The translations under genes were made by a program, and so were the position numbers. DNA of 64,000 nt, from the NCBI GenBank assembly GCA_000149265.1, contig CH003206.1, positions 518,461 to 582,460 of the forward strand, written 5' to 3'. The notes below the pieces were generated by a model. That model saw nothing but the letters and a program-made list of their open reading frames with translations, made no database searches and had not been told where the DNA came from. Numbering within the stretch: position 1 is the first letter of the stretch; each line of letters begins with the position of its first letter. This document shows, one piece after another, positions 46,885 through 58,680 of the stretch. This stretch comes from Ciona savignyi. Lineage: Eukaryota > Chordata > Ascidiacea > Phlebobranchia > Cionidae.

Positions 46885-47750
46885 ATTGCAGTGCACTTAA
46901 GTCCCAATCCACCTCAACCTAAACTCTCTTATATAACTAATCTAGTGCATTTATCTTTAACACATTTATAATACGTAGTTATATTATCTGTACTGCCTAT
47001 AAACAATGAAACAATTGTATAGGGTAATATGTCACGATATTAAACTAGTACGACAAAAACACGTCGGAAGAAAAGAGCTATTCTTGAAGTTTTATACCGA
47101 CAAAGTTTCATATGCGTTAAAATCGGACTGGTATGAACCAGAATATAAGAGACAGTGCGTTTTATTTAAAAAACGTCCAAACAATACGACAAAAAACTGA
47201 TTTTTAACCGCTTTTATCCATTGGTTCCGTTAAGCAACATTATTCCTGGAGATTACCACGCAAATACTTCATTTAACCATAATGAAAATGTCAAAAAAAC
47301 ATTTGATTGTATTTTTATATATAATTTGTATTAGTAAGGATTTTAGTAAATTACAGATTACTTTAATAATCTTCTATGAGATCCTATATATTATTTAAAA
47401 CATCGTCTGACAAACATTGTTGCCAGAAAGCAGAACAAGTACTATATCCTTTATGACGTCATTGCTACGTCATCAACATCCTCAGTGTTTTCTGAAAACA
47501 ACAGATTATTTTTGTACGCGTTTCGTGTTTTTGCCTTTAATTTCCGATGAATATAGTGTATGTTTAACTAAGAGAATATTGTGACTGGTCTCGTTACATA
47601 CTGTATTGTTTAACCATACATCTAAACGTAGTCATTAAGCTTTAAAGCAATTTATATAACAAAAACTACACATGTTCAAAAGGACCTAGCTAGTAAGGAT
47701 TTATTAGTTATGCAGATAATTTTGACCAATATCTAACTAAATTAAGGATC
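46885..47750 (+). repeat. Upstream flank duplicated from 34580-35602
   Basis: Right-hand copy of the chimeric-gene upstream region, without the extra block present near 34756-34985. The frame at 47006-47200 is not conserved in the other copy, which argues against a gene. Confidence 0.75.
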
Positions 47751-49615
47751 ATGAAACTGTTTGGTCTTTTAGTCGGTGTCTGTAGTTTAAACGTTGTTGT
47801 ATCAGGTAAGTCATTTCAAACTATTGAAATTTGTGATTTTAAAGCCAATCCATTGTATAGCAGAGCTGGCACCTCAACAAGGTCGTACTGAGTTTTACTC
47901 TAATTCTGATTCTCCGACGAAAAGGGTATTTGTATCTTACTTTAAGTGCTTGAATTATGTACCAGTTGTCGTCAAAGCATCAGTTACGACCTACAATCCA
48001 TCTCTACCACACAAATTTAATATAACAGTGGGAGATGTTGATTCTTCCGGATTTTGGGTTGAAGTGAAACGAACTGACCAGTCTACAGGCTGGCAATCTC
48101 ATCTTATTGTGGATTGGGTGGTATACTTCGAAGGTTAGTAATAAAAGTATAAAACCTAGGCATGGTTATAAACCAATAAGTACTAGACACGTTGTGTGAC
48201 AATGTGTGTCTTGATTGGAAAATACATAATGTAATATCGGAAATACTGATGGTTGCCTGTGATTTTACAAACGGTTTGTTTAAATTAAATGTCATTAGTT
48301 TTAATTTTTGAATGATTTACAAGCAATTATGATTCCTATACATCATATTTGAAATGTATAACCAAATTATTTTCAGCCAAAGGCTTAGATTTTCGTAGAT
48401 GGCAGGTAGTTGGTCAGTTAAGTCCTTGCAAGAAAGGTACCTAGAGGACCAAATGGATTGATTACTTTTTAATAAAACCGAAAGAACGTCTCAATAATAT
48501 GTAGCGAACTGCAATGTCTTGGATAACCCGACGGTTGGTGTGGGTTAATCATACGATTATAAGTGTGATTACAGACCTTTGTTTAATCATTTACATAACA
48601 AAACATATACAAACCAATCTACAGCTTCTTGGTCGAGTTGGCAGGCATGGAGCGCATGTTCAGTTACTTGTGGAAGTGGGATTACTAGACGTACGCGTCA
48701 ATGCATTGAAGACACGGTAGATTCGGCTGACAGCGAAGGTTGTGTTGGACACTCGGTCGATTCTATGACGTGCAGGATAGCAGATTGCCCTTATTTTTAC
48801 GGTTGGTAGAATTAATGGACATATTTTGTATTCTGAATCTTAACAATGGTGTTCAGTTATCTTAACAATGGTGTTCAGTTAACTTGTCAGTATTTTATTT
48901 TTGTTTTGTTTAATGGAACACTCTTCTTAGCGTTTAACTTCTATCTCAGAAAACTTCTATCGAACGTGGACTGAATATCAGGAAATGTTTGGGAATCTTA
49001 GTAATGAATTTTGGTTAGGTGAGTCGAATGTTTTAACAAAATAGAACAAACAATTAATGTAAAGTTTAAAATTTGAAGGACTCGAAAATCTGCATGCTTT
49101 AACTAAGGGTAAAGAATATGAACTAAGAATCGAATTGGAAGATTGCGAAAATGTTAGGAAATTTGCAAAATTTGCGTAAGATTTTAAACTGATATTAATG
49201 ACACTCACAATAAATGTTACGGTGTTATTGATTTTTATAGGTGGTTTTCCATCGGATCCGTTAAAGAAAATTATTCCTTGAAAGTTACAGGTTATTCTGG
49301 AAATGCAGGTAAGAATTCCCAATAAGGCAAAACCGTTTATTGCGTTATATGAATAAGTCTATTGTAGGGAATTCACTTTCATACCACAATGGGCGACACT
49401 TCACAACCAAGGACGTGGATAACGATTCTAACCTCAATGGTAATTGCGCTATTAAACACCGTGGAGCTTGGTGGTATGGTGCTTGTTACCAATCAAATTT
49501 GAACGGGGCGTACCTGAACTGCCAAACCTCAACTACCCAAGCTGCAAGTTGGTATACATTTCACGGCAACCAATATTCATTGAAGTTCATTGAGATGAAA
49601 TTCAGACCGATATAA
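47751..49615 (+). CDS. Chimeric lectin with internally deleted FBG domain
   Basis: Copy of the 35603-37664 gene. Exons 47751-47805, 47861-48133 and 48625-48801 encode signal peptide, H-type lectin and TSP1, all intact. The next FBG exon and the first part of the one after it are missing: after CTCTTCTTAGCG the sequence jumps via about 12 new bases (TTTAACTTCTAT) to CTCAGAAAACTTCTATCG. The new CTATCTCAG can act as an acceptor, and an exon 48950-49018 then continues in the correct phase ([11 protein letters not shown]). Remaining exons: 49079-49175, 49241-49308, 49368-49615. The joined frame is open for 328 residues. The product would lack the first FBG disulphide region (GCKDAL to GGWM) but keep the calcium site and HRGAWWYGACYQSN. 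It may be a folded variant or an early-stage pseudogene. Confidence 0.75.
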
Positions 49616-51390
49616 AGGTTATAATTAATAAGCTTCATGTAATGTATAACTGTGACATATACATCAATGAGAATAGCATATTTTTGGGTATAACAGTGTT
49701 GCATATAGTTTCCCAAATTGGGCAATAAAAGTTGTAATATAATGTTGATGTACAAATTAACAATGAATAAAAAAAGTAAGTATATTCGTTCAGTCTTTTT
49801 GGTATGTTTAATGAAATTAATTAAAGAAGTAAAAACGGCCTCAAATATCGTACGGAACATAAAAAAAGTTTTTAAACAGAAAATGTAGAAGAACGCTCAT
49901 CAAGAGTCGTTGATTTCCGAAGCTTGTGATATATTTGATGAAACGTACGAAGAAAGGAAATTTTTTTTAAAGAAAACGTTATAAAATTCTGTATCTTATT
50001 TTGGCCACTGCAAAACAACAATAATAACAAAACGACGAAAACACAACGATTGGTATCAGTTAATTTCAAACACCTGTCCAGCCTAATAATTATATGGAGT
50101 TATTAGTGTTTCGCATTTCAACGTATATGCATGTTGGTTGTATCATTTGGGTCAAATAAGATTGGATTGATCTTCACACGCAGAATGTTTGTGTTGCGGC
50201 CGTACTTAACCCATCAAGTACAAGCCCAAATTATGATCAGATACGCGCAAGTTATAGTATTCCTTGAATTGCGGTAATTAAAACAAAATATTAAAATGAT
50301 TAACAAAAGGTAGGTCAGTGAAACAAATTATAATCCAATCACACATACCTGAAATTTCCGGCCAAAATATATAATAATTTTCCGTACACTACATGAAGAC
50401 CTCTTCTAACAATAGTATGGTTTCAATTAGACCACCACTTGGTTCACAGTTAAAAATAAAATGACCTAAGGTCTCAAGGATTTCACACAACACGCACTAA
50501 AACAGGATGTGACGTACAACTTAAACAAGAGAGCAAAATAAAACAAAAAAAGGAAAAACACGTGACCGTAACAGTTTGGGTTTGGAGTGATGGGTTGCAA
50601 ATCCAAACCGATGTTCTGTGGGTTGGTTGTGTCATCATTCCAATGACGTCCTCCCACCCACGGCAAATGCACGTGATGAGCGTAGCCGCACCGCCGCGAC
50701 TGTTGAGGGATTCCCCGCCCTTAGGCGATGCGTTGCTCAAGTATGCATATCTTTCAAAATCAGAGCCACATATCATTTCTGCCCATTGAATACTGCGTTA
50801 CGATGAAAAACTTATACTATGGTACTACGGTCTATACCTAGATGTACACTGCTATAAATATTATAATAATGTAAACGTTTTTATGAAACAATAGTTGATT
50901 AGTCATTTGGTAGAAAATAGTTGCGACAAGAAAATTCGTGCATAAACATGGTAAATATAGTAGAAGGAAGTATGACCACTACACAATTCATATCCAAATA
51001 AATATATCTGTGTGTGGTCCAAATGCAAAAGCGTAAATACATTCCACTAAATATTCTGGAATTGTATAGGAAAAGACCTGGTTTACATGTAAATGATCCT
51101 GTAATGATCCACTTGGAATTTACGATAAACAGTACGTTGCATATGTGACCAAGCCCATATATAAGTTCGCTGCTTTCAAATGAAAGCACACCTGCAATAA
51201 CATCGATTACTACCTAATTGACTCCGCCATATATCTTTGTGTATGGGATGGCCGGTCATTTAATAAAGCTCGTTTTATTTTGAAAATTATTTAGAATGTT
51301 AAGACATTTACACGCGAGGCTGCGGTATTTGCGCCATTTAATATATAAATTTGTAACAACAGTTTATCTGTTCACCAAAATATATACATT
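49616..51390 (+). repeat. Downstream flank, third copy, with a 370-bp insertion
   Basis: Matches 312-1300 and 37665-39058. About 50192-50565 is absent from the other two copies. It begins GCGGCCGTACTTAACCC and ends near CACGTGACCGTAACAG, and interrupts the shared sequence just after CACGCAGAATGTTTG. No gene. Confidence 0.75.
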
Positions 51391-51740
51391 ACCAGGCCAA
51401 CACAAATAGGCTCTCCGGCAAAGACTGGTATTGAAAGGACGATTTAAGTTTAATAAGCAGTCTCTCAGAAACAGCCAGTCCTTTGTTCTTCAAACTTATA
51501 CAATGAACCACTGTCATTCGGTTACCTTTCTCCTCACGCAAGTCTGTCGAAAAACCACTCAATTCGTGGAAATGATCTTGTTATGTTGAAACCACAATTC
51601 TTATGAATGTCCTATGTGTAAATCCTTGAAAAAATCTAAGTTTGCCTAAATAAAAAGACAATAGTACAGTGTCTTGATCATAATCTACTTTAGCCATGAC
51701 AACTTTGTAATTTTTAGCTAGACAACTTTTAAAAGTCCCC
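51390..51740 (-). repeat. Upstream module of the 52073-53303 gene
   Basis: Divergent copy. Here the frame is interrupted (TAA in place of CAA just before the DHFHE segment), unlike the copies at 32.6, 39.2, 42.1 and 55.7 kb. Confidence 0.65.
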
Positions 51741-52072
51741 TTTTCTCTTTCGCTGGTGTGTGTTATAAAAGTGTTCAGATTACAGGGTTAGATCATTACG
51801 AAATTATAGAAGGATGTGAGATGGTAAATAAATATGTCTGAAATAGTGCAAATGCAGACAAACGGTATCTCATAAGTTGGTGGATAAGTATATATTCTAC
51901 TGTGTAATCATCGGTAGTTACTCTATGTTGTATCAACGTTTCGACAATTTTATAACCTCCCAGTCGAAAGTATCCTACAGAAACAAACAAAATTACAATG
52001 ATATGAAATTTACTTTTATTTAAAACTAATAATCTAACTCATTTATTCAACGCAGTTGAGTATATTGAAAAA

Positions 52073-53303
52073 ATGCCAAGTCAATCTCGGTCTATTCATG
52101 CTGCAATTCTGCTTCTCTTGCTGGTCATCAGCGAGGTTCGCAGCCAAAATTCTGCACACGTGACTTTATCATGCGGAAATGACGTAACTTCCGAGAAGGG
52201 AGAGCCAGGTCAAGCTGGTAAAAAAGGTCCTGTAGGTGAACGTGGGATGGAAGGACCCAAGGGCGCGAAGGGCGAACAAGGCTTATGTGACCCGTCTTGT
52301 AGATCGGTCTATAATCAACTCAGTGAGAAAGTTAGAAGATTGGAGGGTACCGTTGAAATACTTGGTAAATTTGCAATAATATAAGTATTTATTAATATTA
52401 ACCACTGTACATATAAATTAGGATTACCAAAGAGCTGTAAAGCAGCTTTGCAGTTAGGTCACAATGAAAGTGGAATATACAACATATACAATCCAAGAAA
52501 TCAACAAATTTTAGAGGTTTACTGTGATCAAACTACGGATAATGGTGGTTGAATGGTCAGTGGCTATTTATTGGATATTTTTTTTATTTTACTTTATTCT
52601 AATAACCATACGCTATAGGTCATTCAGCGTCGCACAGACGGTTCAGAAAACTTCTATCGAACGTGGGCTGAATATCAGGAGAAGTTTGGGAATCTAAGTA
52701 ATGAATTTTGGATAGGTAAAATTTATGAAACAAAAAAAAAAACAATTTACGCAAACAAAAAACTTAATTAGGGATGGAAAATCTTCATGCTTTAACTCGA
52801 ACGGGAAATTATGAGCTAAGAATAGAAATGGAAGATTGTGCAAACGTACGAAAGTTTGCAAAATTTAGGTATTATTATGTCAAATTACCTTCAGGCTTAT
52901 AACATTAACAATCCTAATCGTTTCTACAGATCATTTTCCATTGGGTCCGCTGAAGAACATTATGCCTTATCAGTTTCTGGTTACTCTGGAAACGCAGGTG
53001 GGAATGAGTCGTAAAGTTGTAAACGCTAAATACGTCATATAAAAAATGTGTGTTTTAGGTGATTCGCTATTAACCCACAACGGGTATCCCTTTACAACCA
53101 AAGACGTTGACAACGATTTACATAGCGGTAATTGCGCTGTGATAGAACATGGAGCTTGGTGGTATACTGCTTGTTTCCATTCCAATCTGAACGGGGCGTA
53201 CCTGAACTGCCAAACTACAACTGATCAAGCTGCAAGTTGGAGAACATTTCACGGCACAAAATATTCATTAAAGTTTATTGAGATGAAATTCAGACCGATT
53301 TAA
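52073..53303 (+). pseudogene. Ficolin-like gene with TGG-to-TGA stop in exon 2
   Basis: Exons 52073-52364, 52422-52555, 52619-52715, 52772-52868, 52930-52997, 53059-53303, all with good splice sites and otherwise open. In exon 2 the conserved GGWM is GG-stop-M: TGA at 52550-52552 where the 42627 gene has TGG. The product would end after about 140 residues, with signal peptide, collagen stalk, coiled coil and only the first FBG segment. All downstream exons remain clean (calcium motif KDVDND, HGAWWYTACFHSN), so the mutation is recent, or polymorphic, or an assembly error. Its last exon is most like that of the 20806-22024 gene, which is disabled by a different stop. Confidence 0.87.
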
Positions 53304-53972
53304 GAGTAATAATGTATCAACTCCATAAAATATAAAACCATGACATTTATATCAATGCAAATGGTTTAATTTTGCATAAAATTATTTTTCCTAAACTGGG
53401 TGACAAAAGTTGGGTGTAATGTGGTGTTAATGTAAAAATAAACAACGAAATAAGTGTGTTCATTCCTTCTATTTGAATATATCTCGTTTAATGAAAACTA
53501 ATAATAAAAAGTGGTCCCTACTCCTACGCACCACTGTCATAACATATAATAATATATAGCATTTATACACCAGACAAAAGTTGTAAAACGTTTTTATATC
53601 ATCGAAATTGTGTACGGTACATACATAAATGTTTTTAAACAGAAATAGGAGAAAGACGCTAAGCAAGAATGGCTGATTTCCGAATCTTATGATATTTAAT
53701 GTAACGTGCGAAGAAAGAAAATTTGTTTAAAGGAAACGTTATAAAATTACTTATCTTATTTCGACCACTGCAAAACAATGTTACCACAACAATTGGTCTT
53801 AGGTAATTTTACACTTATGTCCGGCCGAATAGCTTAAAATGGGCTGTTTTACTTCCCATTTTAACCGAATTGCCTATTAATTGTGTCATTTTTACGAAAT
53901 CTACTCCACCATTACAAAACTGCACTGCTAAACTAAAAGACCAACGCGATATAGCAAATACTTAAATACTAT
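53304..53972. other. 3' flank; no gene seen
   Basis: Diverged relative of the downstream flanks of other cluster genes (a word near 53700 matches 715: ACGTGCGAAGAAAGAAAATT). No coding signal. Confidence 0.5.
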
Positions 53973-53973
53973 G

Positions 53974-54302
53974 ACTTAGAGCAGGGATGTCCAACCGTTT
54001 ATTGTAGTGGGCCGCATTGCAACTTGAAATAATTTAATGGGCCGCAGAACCTATTAACTTTCAAGAAAAATGGGTACAAAAAACAATTAAAAGTGATTAT
54101 AGGTATATATAATCATGTATTTTTGTTGCTCCCATACTTATAGCCTTATATTACTGAGCCCCTAAACGCGGACTGTTACATTTTAATTAGGCTAAGATTC
54201 AAAGTTCAAAATACTACTTGGAGTGAAAATGATTTGCGGGCCGCACAAAAATTTCAGGTGGGCCGCAGTGCGGGCCGCAGGTTGTACATCCATGACTTAG
54301 AG
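53974..54302. mobile_element. Non-autonomous hAT-type element with 8-bp target-site duplication
   Basis: Element 53982-54294 (313 bp) has inverted ends CAGGGATGTCCAACC and GGTTGTACATCCATG, with GGGCCGCA repeated inside each end, as in many hAT MITEs. It is flanked by identical 8-mers ACTTAGAG at 53974-53981 and 54295-54302. It has no transposase; its movement would depend on one supplied elsewhere. Confidence 0.88.
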
Positions 54303-54985
54303 GCTATTGCTCGTTAGATCCGACTAAGCATGGAGATTTATTTAATTGGTAATCGGTTTATTGTATAGATTTAAAATGCCTGTCACAGCGATACGCTTAT
54401 TTATAATTGTTAACATTCAGGACCAATAACTTGGTCATCTCGAAAAGACTCCAATTAGGCTTATATAAACATTGTGAACATTACCTTTGTATTCGAATAT
54501 AGTGTTCTCAGTACACAACGCGTACATCTGCAAATGCGGACTATCTGGGGATTCCCCTACCGGAGGCGCAGTCTGTGTGCTCACCACTCAAAATTAGCGC
54601 AATATACCACTTATTTCCATTTGTCCTACCGTTGTCTCTCATTTCAAATTAGACATAAGTTTTAACAAATATCAATATTTAATTATAAGCAGTCTGGCTA
54701 CAAGAGCTTGTAATTCTTAATACATTTCAAAGTATATTGTTTTGAACTTACTATAGATATACAATCGATATAAGTTGTGTGCCTATTAGAGTCAATCAAA
54801 ACATATGAGCTTAAAAAGATATTAAATTATTATATTCTCTGTTTTAAAAATTATTTTTTCGTTTATCCGTCCCGCCATAATATTTTTATTTTCAGGACAT
54901 TTCATATGCAATTTTTGTGACAGTGGTTTTTGTTCATAAAATTTTAGTTACTTTATTCTGGCTGGAAATCACTTAATTGTTGGAA
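54303..54985. other. No gene; small relic of the GC-rich flank block
   Basis: 54545-54600 (GGGGATTCCCCTACCGGAGG) resembles the block seen near 1070-1100. The rest is AT-rich without features. Confidence 0.4.
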
Positions 54986-54989
54986 TACC

Positions 54990-55530
54990 ACAAAATTAGT
55001 CTCCCAATCACCAGCGTCAAGCTAAACACAACTGTATTGTTTATTTACAACAAAGTCGACGATGAAATTGTAAATTAAACAAACCATACACTGTCTATAT
55101 ATAGGAACGTGGGTATATTTGTTTAAGATAAAATAAACCGTGTAACGGATAATATAGATAAAGAAGTGTAGCGCTTTCTTAGTCTTTAGAACAGTTAATT
55201 GTAATGTCCGCACACAATGCTGCAGTATTATGCCGTTTAATAAATAAAATTTTGACAACAGCTAGGATAGGATATTCATGTTTATCCTGTGAGTACGAAA
55301 ACCAAGGGGGTTAACACACGGGTTATCATCCGATTATGTCGCGCCCACAATCTGGTTATCGGAGCTATTGCAGTGTGGTGTGTATGATTTACACGCTCCT
55401 TCAATTTAGTAGAACCCATTAATCCGCTGGGTTCAGACAATGTCAGTTAAGTGCCTTGCCCAAAGACACACCCGACAAGCTAACGACCAGTTTCGAATCT
55501 ACAACCTTTCGGTTGTTTATCTGTTAGCCA
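54990..55530. repeat. Upstream duplication with minus-strand SINE, copy of 41400-41935
   Basis: Second copy of the block described at 41400. Its SINE spans about 55262-55530 in minus orientation and is nearly complete (CCTTTCGGTTG at the tRNA-like end). Confidence 0.85.
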
Positions 55531-55544
55531 AAAATAACTGCATT

Positions 55545-55850
55545 ACGAGGCCAACACAAATAGACTCTGGTATTGACGGATTTTGATAGGTCGATGTAAG
55601 TTTAGTAGGTAATCTCTCCGCAACAGCAAGTCCTTTGTTTCTTCAAACTTATTCAATGAACCACTTTCATTCGGTTACCTTTCTCCTCACGCAAGTCTGT
55701 CGGGAAACCACTCAATTCGTGGAAATGATCTCGTTGTGTTGAAACCACAATTCTTATGAATGTTAAACCTTTATGTAAGTTCGCTGTTGAAATCAAATGG
55801 TGGTTCCTAGAAAAAAATAGCACAGTGTTTTGATACAAAAGTTCACAATC
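55545..55850 (-). repeat. Upstream module of the 56586-57915 gene
   Basis: Divergent copy. The frame to the stop at 55653 reads RDHFHELSGFPTDLREEKG then NRMKVVH, open over its whole length. A short (GT)n tract follows at about 55933-55955. Confidence 0.65.
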
Positions 55851-56054
55851 ATCTCTTTGTTACAACAATTTTGCAATGTGTAGCAACGTACCTTCCTATG
55901 ACAATGCGTTTTTCTTGCATCGCTGATTAGCATGTGTGTGTGTGTGCGTGTGTGTCTTATAAAAGTGTTCCGAATATTGGATTTTAGTCACTTAAAATTC
56001 AGTGAAACTTAGGATAAGAAGCTAATTATGGTTGGTTTGTACATTTTTTTGACC

Positions 56055-56450
56055 AAGAGGCTTGGTTGGTTAGTACGACGCCTTATAACCGAAGTGATAA
56101 AGATTTAAAGCTGTTGGCTACCTGTTTGATTTAGTCCTTGGGCAATACACTTAACGGACATTGTCTAAACCCAGTGAAACGATGAGTTTTCCCAAATTGA
56201 AGAAACGTCTGATTTATCGCAGGACAGCGTAGCTTGATGGTTTAGTGCGTTGCCTTTTAGCCGATGTGATGAGGATTCGAAGCTGTTGGCTAGCTATTCG
56301 GTTGTGGCGCTTAAGACATTGTAAAAATACCCCAGTGTATCGATGGTTGCAACTTAATACTGTAGTAACGTTTTTATCATATCCAACACTTGCAATAGAT
56401 CTCTCCGACCGTGGAAGCAAGGTACTCTGATGATTACCCTTGTAATAACA
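56055..56450 (+). repeat. Two adjacent diverged SINE-like copies
   Basis: The first (about 56055-56215) and second (about 56225-56450) each start with a TTGGTTGGTTAGTACGACG- or TTGATGGTTTAGTGCGTTG-type head and contain GTTGGCTA. The second ends with GATGATTACCCTTGT. Both are older than the other copies. Confidence 0.55.
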
Positions 56451-56585
56451 TTGCTAGTTAAGGAATTTAATTTATAGTAAAATGTTTAAGCGCAGTAAAA
56501 TTTAGTTGCCCAGTGATAGGTTTCAATTCATTACTAAAAATAATAATTTGTCTTTTTTTGTAAAGTATTAAAGTAAGTTGCAAAC

Positions 56586-57915
56586 ATGCAAATCAATTGT
56601 TTGTGCATTCATGCTGCATTTCTGTTTCTTTTGCTGGTCATTAGTGAGGTTCGCAGTCAAAATTCTCGACACGTGACTTTATCGTGCGGAAATGACGTAA
56701 CTTCCGAGAAAGGAGAGCCGGGTCAAGCTGGTAAAAAAGGTCCTGTGGGTGAACGTGGGATGGAAGGACCCAAGGGCGCGAAAGGTGATTATGGCTTATG
56801 TGACCCGTCTTGTAGATCGGCCTATAATCAGCTCTCTGAGAAAGTTAGAAGATTAGAGAGTACTGTGGAAATACTTGGTAAGATTTCATTGCAATATTAT
56901 GTATTTACATTTAATCTGTTCATTCATAATGCAGGATTACCAAAAAGCTGCAAAGAAGCCTTGCAGTTAGGCTACAACGAAAGTGGAATATACAGAATAT
57001 ACAATCCGAGAAATCACCAAATTTTGGAAGTTTACTGTGATCAAACCACTGACAACGGCGGTTGGATGGTCAGTTGGTATTTAGTTTTATTATTTAGTTT
57101 TAGGTCAGTCGGCATAGTTTTATTAAGCAAATATATAAAATTGTCATGCAGATAATTTTTTGTCAGCTCATAATTACCTGATCCAATTCATGACCAACCA
57201 ACTAATTAGCGACCATTATAGGTAATTCAGCGACGTAGTGATGGCTCAGAAAACTTCTATCGAACGTGGACTGAATATCAGGAGAAGTTTGGGAATCTTA
57301 GTAATGAATTTTGGTTAGGTGAGAATTAGATATTTGAATAAACAAAAATAATTATGCTAATACGTAAATTTAATCAGGTATGGAAAATGTTCATGCTCTG
57401 ACACAAACGGGAAATTATGAACTGAGGATCGAATTGGAAGATTGTGAAAGAGTTAGAAAGTTTGCAAAGTTTAGGTAAGATATTAGAAAATGGCATTTGT
57501 AATTTAGTTTGTGCTAATCATTAATTTAAACCAAATTTTGTTTAGCTCTTTTTCCATTGGCTCCGTTGAACAAAGGTATTCCTTGACAGTATCCGGTTAC
57601 TCTGGAAACGCAGGTAAGATTGTATTAAAATCGCTTGATTCGTCATAGAGATATTGTATTTGTATTGCAGGCGATTCTCTTTCCTATCATAACGGGCATC
57701 CTTTTTCAACCAAGGATGTGGACAATGACTCTCACGATTCCAATTGTGCCGTTGTGTCAAATGGAGCATGGTGGTATAATGGTTGTTTTAAATCCAACTT
57801 AAACGGGGCGTACCTTAATTGCCAAACAACAAGTTACCATGCTTCAAGCTGGTATACATTTCATGGCTACCAATATTCCTTAAAGTTTATTGAGATAAAA
57901 TTCCGGCCGATTTAA
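56586..57915 (+). CDS. Ficolin-like gene, intact
   Basis: Exons 56586-56877, 56935-57068, 57222-57318, 57378-57474, 57546-57613, 57671-57915 join to 310 residues. Signal peptide ([20 protein letters not shown]), one Cys before the stalk, nine Gly-X-Y triplets, CDPSC, coiled coil, FBG with [28 protein letters not shown], calcium motif KDVDND and [13 protein letters not shown]. The His before GAWW, present in the other ficolin genes here, is Asn. The last exon also has TTSYHASSW where most sisters have TTDQAASW. The 5' leader lacks the ACGCAGTTA word shared by four sisters. Intron 2 is 153 bp. A poly(A) signal candidate (CTAATAAATG) lies about 170 bp after the stop. Confidence 0.9.
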
Positions 57916-58680
57916 CATTATGATTCTAATTTATTAAACCAAAAAAAAAAACTGGAACCGGTGTATAATTGTATTAAAATTAGATTTATTTAACTTTGTA
58001 TGGTGATTATTGTGTTGCTTGTATATAGTTTTATTACTAAAATGGTCATTTATCTGTAATATATGTTTTTGTGCTGGATTGATCTAATAAATGTTGGGAG
58101 AAAATATACAAACATTATTTAGGATATTATAGGATATTTAAGTTTATCCCCGTGCATCGGAAAACCAGGGGGGTTAAGACCTTGCCAAAGAGCACAACCA
58201 TCTAGCCAGCTACAAGTTTAGTATGTGCAACCTTTCGGCTGAAAGGCGCCCTACTTAACCACCAGACTTACCGGTCGGACATACATTGGTTAAACGATTC
58301 CTGCATTATATTTAACAATACTGAAACAGCAAAAGGTATCTTGAGTTTCTATGTATTTATTTAGCAGACAATAAACTTGTGTTCAAAACAACACGTGTTT
58401 TTAAATACAACTTTTACAATCTTGAGCTAATATACATGAAAGTAGATTTCCATTACACAATCTGTCAGAGCAAAGCGTATCATCATTGTAACAAGCAATA
58501 AAGTCCTGTTATAACCTTATTCCGACCGGTTAGCTTAGTAGGTTAGTGCGTCGCGTTTAAGCCAAATGCTACCGGATTTAAAACTGGTCGAAAACTGGTC
58601 GATAACCAAATGGATTGGTTGGTTCTACCAAATTGAAAAAACGCCTTAATCATACACAACATACCTTGCTTTTTCGGATT
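57916..58680. repeat. 3' flank with two SINE-like copies in opposite orientation
   Basis: About 58128-58285 is a minus copy (ACCAGGGGGGTTAAGACC; CAACCTTTCGGCTGAAAGGC). About 58525-58680 is a plus copy (GACCGGTTAGCTTAGTAGGT; AAAACTGGTCG). Between them is AT-rich sequence without a gene. Confidence 0.6.

Noticed and set aside
47006-47200. 64-codon basic frame upstream of a chimeric gene
   Set aside because: The duplicated flank at 34.7-35.0 kb does not keep the frame, so there is no sign of coding constraint.
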